A stretch of DNA of 23,475 bases from Burkholderiaceae bacterium (GTDB taxonomy: Bacteria > Pseudomonadota > Gammaproteobacteria > Burkholderiales > Burkholderiaceae_F), in NCBI GenBank assembly GCA_013696665.1, contig JACCYC010000075.1, forward strand, positions 1 to 23,475, given 5' to 3'. Shown one piece after another: positions 21,463 to 23,475 of the stretch; the first letter of the stretch is position 1, and every line of letters starts with the position of its first letter. Both the position numbers and the translations under genes were made by a program. The notes beneath the pieces were generated by a model, which did no database searches, was not told the origin of the DNA, and saw only the letters and a list, made by a program, of their open reading frames with translations.

Positions 21463-23475
21463 TCACGGTCACCCCCGCAACAAACGCAAGCAGAAGCGCT
21501 TGGCGCAAAAAACTCCGTTGATTGCCCACCCGGATCTCTACCTAAACCGGGAGCTGTCGCTGCTCGCCTTTAACGAACGGGTTCTGGCGATGGCTGCGCG
21601 CGCCTCGGTCCCGCTTGCCGAGCGGTTGCGGTACGTCTGCATCGTGTCCTCAAATCTCGATGAGTTCTTTGAAGTACGCGTTTCGGATCTGACCGAAGAC
21701 GCGCTGAACGAAGCAGGGGCGGCAGCCGGCATCTATTCGACTGTGCTCGAGCGGACGCACCGGTTGGTCGAACAGCAATACGAGCTTTACAACGAGACGA
21801 TTATGCCGGCACTCGCACGCAACGGCATAGTGATCATCAATCATGCTGAGCGCACCACACAACAGCGTGCGTGGCTGCGTGATTATGTGCAGCGGGAAGT
21901 CAAGCCGCTGCTCGCTCCGATCGGCCTCGACCCTTCGCACCCCTTTCCGCAGGTGTTGAACAAGTCACTCAATTTCATCATGCAACTGGAGGGCAAAGAT
22001 GCATTCGGTCGGCCATCGGCAATCGCAATTCTGAAGGTGCCACGCGTATTGCCACGCGTGATTCCGTTACCCGCCAAGCTCGCGCCTGGCAAACAGGCCT
22101 TCGTGTTGTTGACCTCCGCAATTCGTGCGCACCTACAGGATCTTTTTCCAGGCCGCGCCATAAGCGGTTTTTCACAGTTTCGCGTGACCCGGGATTCTGA
22201 CCTGACCGTCGACGAGCGCGAGGTCCATAACCTGCGGCAGGCAATGCGAATGGAGCTGACACAGCGTCACTTCGGCAATGCGATGCGGCTCGAAATTTTG
22301 CGCACCTGCCCCCTGCCGTTACAGCAGTTGCTGCAGGAGCAGTTTCAGATCCGGAGTGAGGCGGTGTTTCAAGTCAACGGCCCGGTAAACCTCGTTCGGC
22401 TCAACCAACTGGTCGACCTTCTGACCCAGCCGAGACTGCGCTGGCCGATATTTGCGCCAGCTTGGCCGCCCAAGCTGGCGCAAAGCTCAGACATGTTCGA
22501 CGCCATCAAGCAACGCGACATCCTGTTGCACCACCCGTATGAAAGCTTCGAGCCGGTGATTGAATTCCTGCGTCAGGCTGCCGTTGACCCGAAAGTCGCG
22601 GCGATTCGCATGACGCTGTATAGAACCGGTATTAGTTCCGTGATGGTGGATATTCTCGAAGAAGCGGCGCGGCGCGGAAAGGAAGTCACTGCCATCGTTG
22701 AACTGAAGGCGCGGTTCGACGAAGAGGCCAACATTAATTTGGCGGAGCGGCTGGAAGCCGTGGGCGCGCAGGTCGTGTATGGCGTCGTCGGCCTCAAGAC
22801 GCATGGGAAGATGACGCTGGTGCTGCGCCGAGAGGAAGTGCGTGGCCGGCCAACCTTGGTGCGTTACGCGCACTTGGGCACCGGAAACTATCACTCGGCG
22901 ACGACCAAGCTTTATACCGACTTCGGTATGTTGACCGCGCATCCAGAAATCTGCAGCGACATGGAGCGGGCATTCCTGCACATGACCAGCCTGACCAAAG
23001 TCGAGAGACTGAAGCACTTGTGGATGGCTCCATTCACGCTGCACCGTAATCTGCTGCGCGCGTTGGCCAACGAAGTGAAGTTTGCGCACCAGGGGAAACC
23101 TACGCGCGTGATTGCGAAGATGAACGCGCTGACGGACGAGGCCACGATCAACGCGCTCTACGGCGCCTCACAAGCCGGCGTCAAGATCGATCTGATCGTG
23201 CGTGGCGCGTGTGCATTGCGGGCTGGGGTGGCAGGGTTATCGGAAAATATCCGCGTGCGGTCGATCATTGGGCGTTTTCTGGAGCATCACCGCATCTATT
23301 GTTTTCGCAACGGCGGAACATGGAAGGTCTATCTTTCGAGTGCGGACTGGATGGGGCGAAATTTGTTCCGCCGCATTGAGATTGCTTGGCCTGTACTGGA
23401 TCCCAAACTTCGCAAACGCGTGATCGACGAAGGGCTGAAACCGTATCTCGCGGACACAGCGGACGCGTGGACTCT
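21458..23475 (+). CDS. ppk: Polyphosphate kinase (PPK1), cut by the window end
   Basis: Polymerises the terminal phosphate of ATP into inorganic polyphosphate. The frame is open from the ATG at 21458 to the right edge (672 codons); PPK1 proteins are about 690 aa, so only the C-terminal end is missing. Visible are YLNRELSLLAFNERVL and CIVSSNLDEFFEVRVSD (N domain), then HHPYESFEPVIEFLRQAA and MTLYRTG. The phosphorylated histidine H449 is in VGLKTHGKMTLV, followed by RYAHLGTGNYHSATTKLYTDFG, LWMAPFTLHRNL, and IGRFLEHHRIYCF (phospholipase D-like core). The first 23 residues are basic and not conserved. The start is doubtful: no ribosome binding site precedes 21458, and an in-frame TTG at 21500 is an alternative. 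Divergent from rpoH, with a Pho box directly upstream. Confidence 0.95.
   Translation, partial: MVHGHPRNKRKQKRLAQKTPLIAHPDLYLNRELSLLAFNERVLAMAARASVPLAERLRYVCIVSSNLDEFFEVRVSDLTEDALNEAGAAAGIYSTVLERTHRLVEQQYELYNETIMPALARNGIVIINHAERTTQQRAWLRDYVQREVKPLLAPIGLDPSHPFPQVLNKSLNFIMQLEGKDAFGRPSAIAILKVPRVLPRVIPLPAKLAPGKQAFVLLTSAIRAHLQDLFPGRAISGFSQFRVTRDSDLTVDEREVHNLRQAMRMELTQRHFGNAMRLEILRTCPLPLQQLLQEQFQIRSEAVFQVNGPVNLVRLNQLVDLLTQPRLRWPIFAPAWPPKLAQSSDMFDAIKQRDILLHHPYESFEPVIEFLRQAAVDPKVAAIRMTLYRTGISSVMVDILEEAARRGKEVTAIVELKARFDEEANINLAERLEAVGAQVVYGVVGLKTHGKMTLVLRREEVRGRPTLVRYAHLGTGNYHSATTKLYTDFGMLTAHPEICSDMERAFLHMTSLTKVERLKHLWMAPFTLHRNLLRALANEVKFAHQGKPTRVIAKMNALTDEATINALYGASQAGVKIDLIVRGACALRAGVAGLSENIRVRSIIGRFLEHHRIYCFRNGGTWKVYLSSADWMGRNLFRRIEIAWPVLDPKLRKRVIDEGLKPYLADTADAWT

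Overview
The window is a compact stretch of chromosome from a betaproteobacterium, most likely of the order Burkholderiales. The evidence is the gene content and order (gpmA-ctpA-moeB opposite rhodanese-grxC-secB-gpsA, then trmL-comF, a BioC-like gene and a complete aa3 cytochrome oxidase locus), the moderately high GC, and betaproteobacterial-style proteins such as DUF2970, DUF2909 and the 34-residue oxidase assembly protein. No mobile element, phage gene, CRISPR array, tRNA or rRNA is visible. No stretch above 300 bases lacks a gene.

Layout. Positions 1-1026 hold the C-terminal part of signal peptide peptidase SppA, cut by the left edge. It is followed by slmA (nucleoid occlusion, +). A minus-strand group reads gpmA > ctpA > moeB (4994 down to 1788). 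Opposite it, a plus-strand group carries a membrane rhodanese, glutaredoxin grxC, the chaperone secB and gpsA (5043-7307). Then come comF and trmL on the minus strand, a BioC-like methyltransferase (+) and a BON-LysM protein (kbp, +).

Positions 10136-19548 form a respiratory locus: DUF2244, coxB (with fused cytochrome c), coxA, a 34-aa small assembly protein too short for ordinary ORF calling, ctaG (Cox11), DUF2970, coxC, DUF2909 (minus), surf1, a divergent SCO-like protein, ctaA, ctaB and sco. Structural subunits, copper delivery (CtaG, Sco, perhaps the SCO-like protein), heme A synthesis (CtaB makes heme O, CtaA makes heme A) and assembly (SURF1) lie together. Several genes are joined by ATGA stop/start overlaps, consistent with translational coupling.

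The right end carries an unrecognised gene with a possible Fe/2-oxoglutarate oxygenase signature (minus), the heat-shock sigma factor rpoH (minus) and polyphosphate kinase ppk (+). The ppk gene is open to the right edge and therefore easily missed by ORF callers that require a stop.

The most informative regulatory region is the divergent rpoH/ppk gap. It contains a perfect CIRCE operator (HrcA) in front of rpoH, a 16/18 Pho-box match in front of ppk, and a separate 20-bp inverted repeat of unknown function. The rpoH 3' region ends in a stem-loop with a pyrimidine-rich, anti-Shine-Dalgarno-like loop followed by a strong intrinsic terminator, which could be a 3'UTR-derived small RNA. These non-coding signals, the SCO-like protein and the orphan oxygenase-like gene are the parts most worth following up. 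The rest is conserved housekeeping content.
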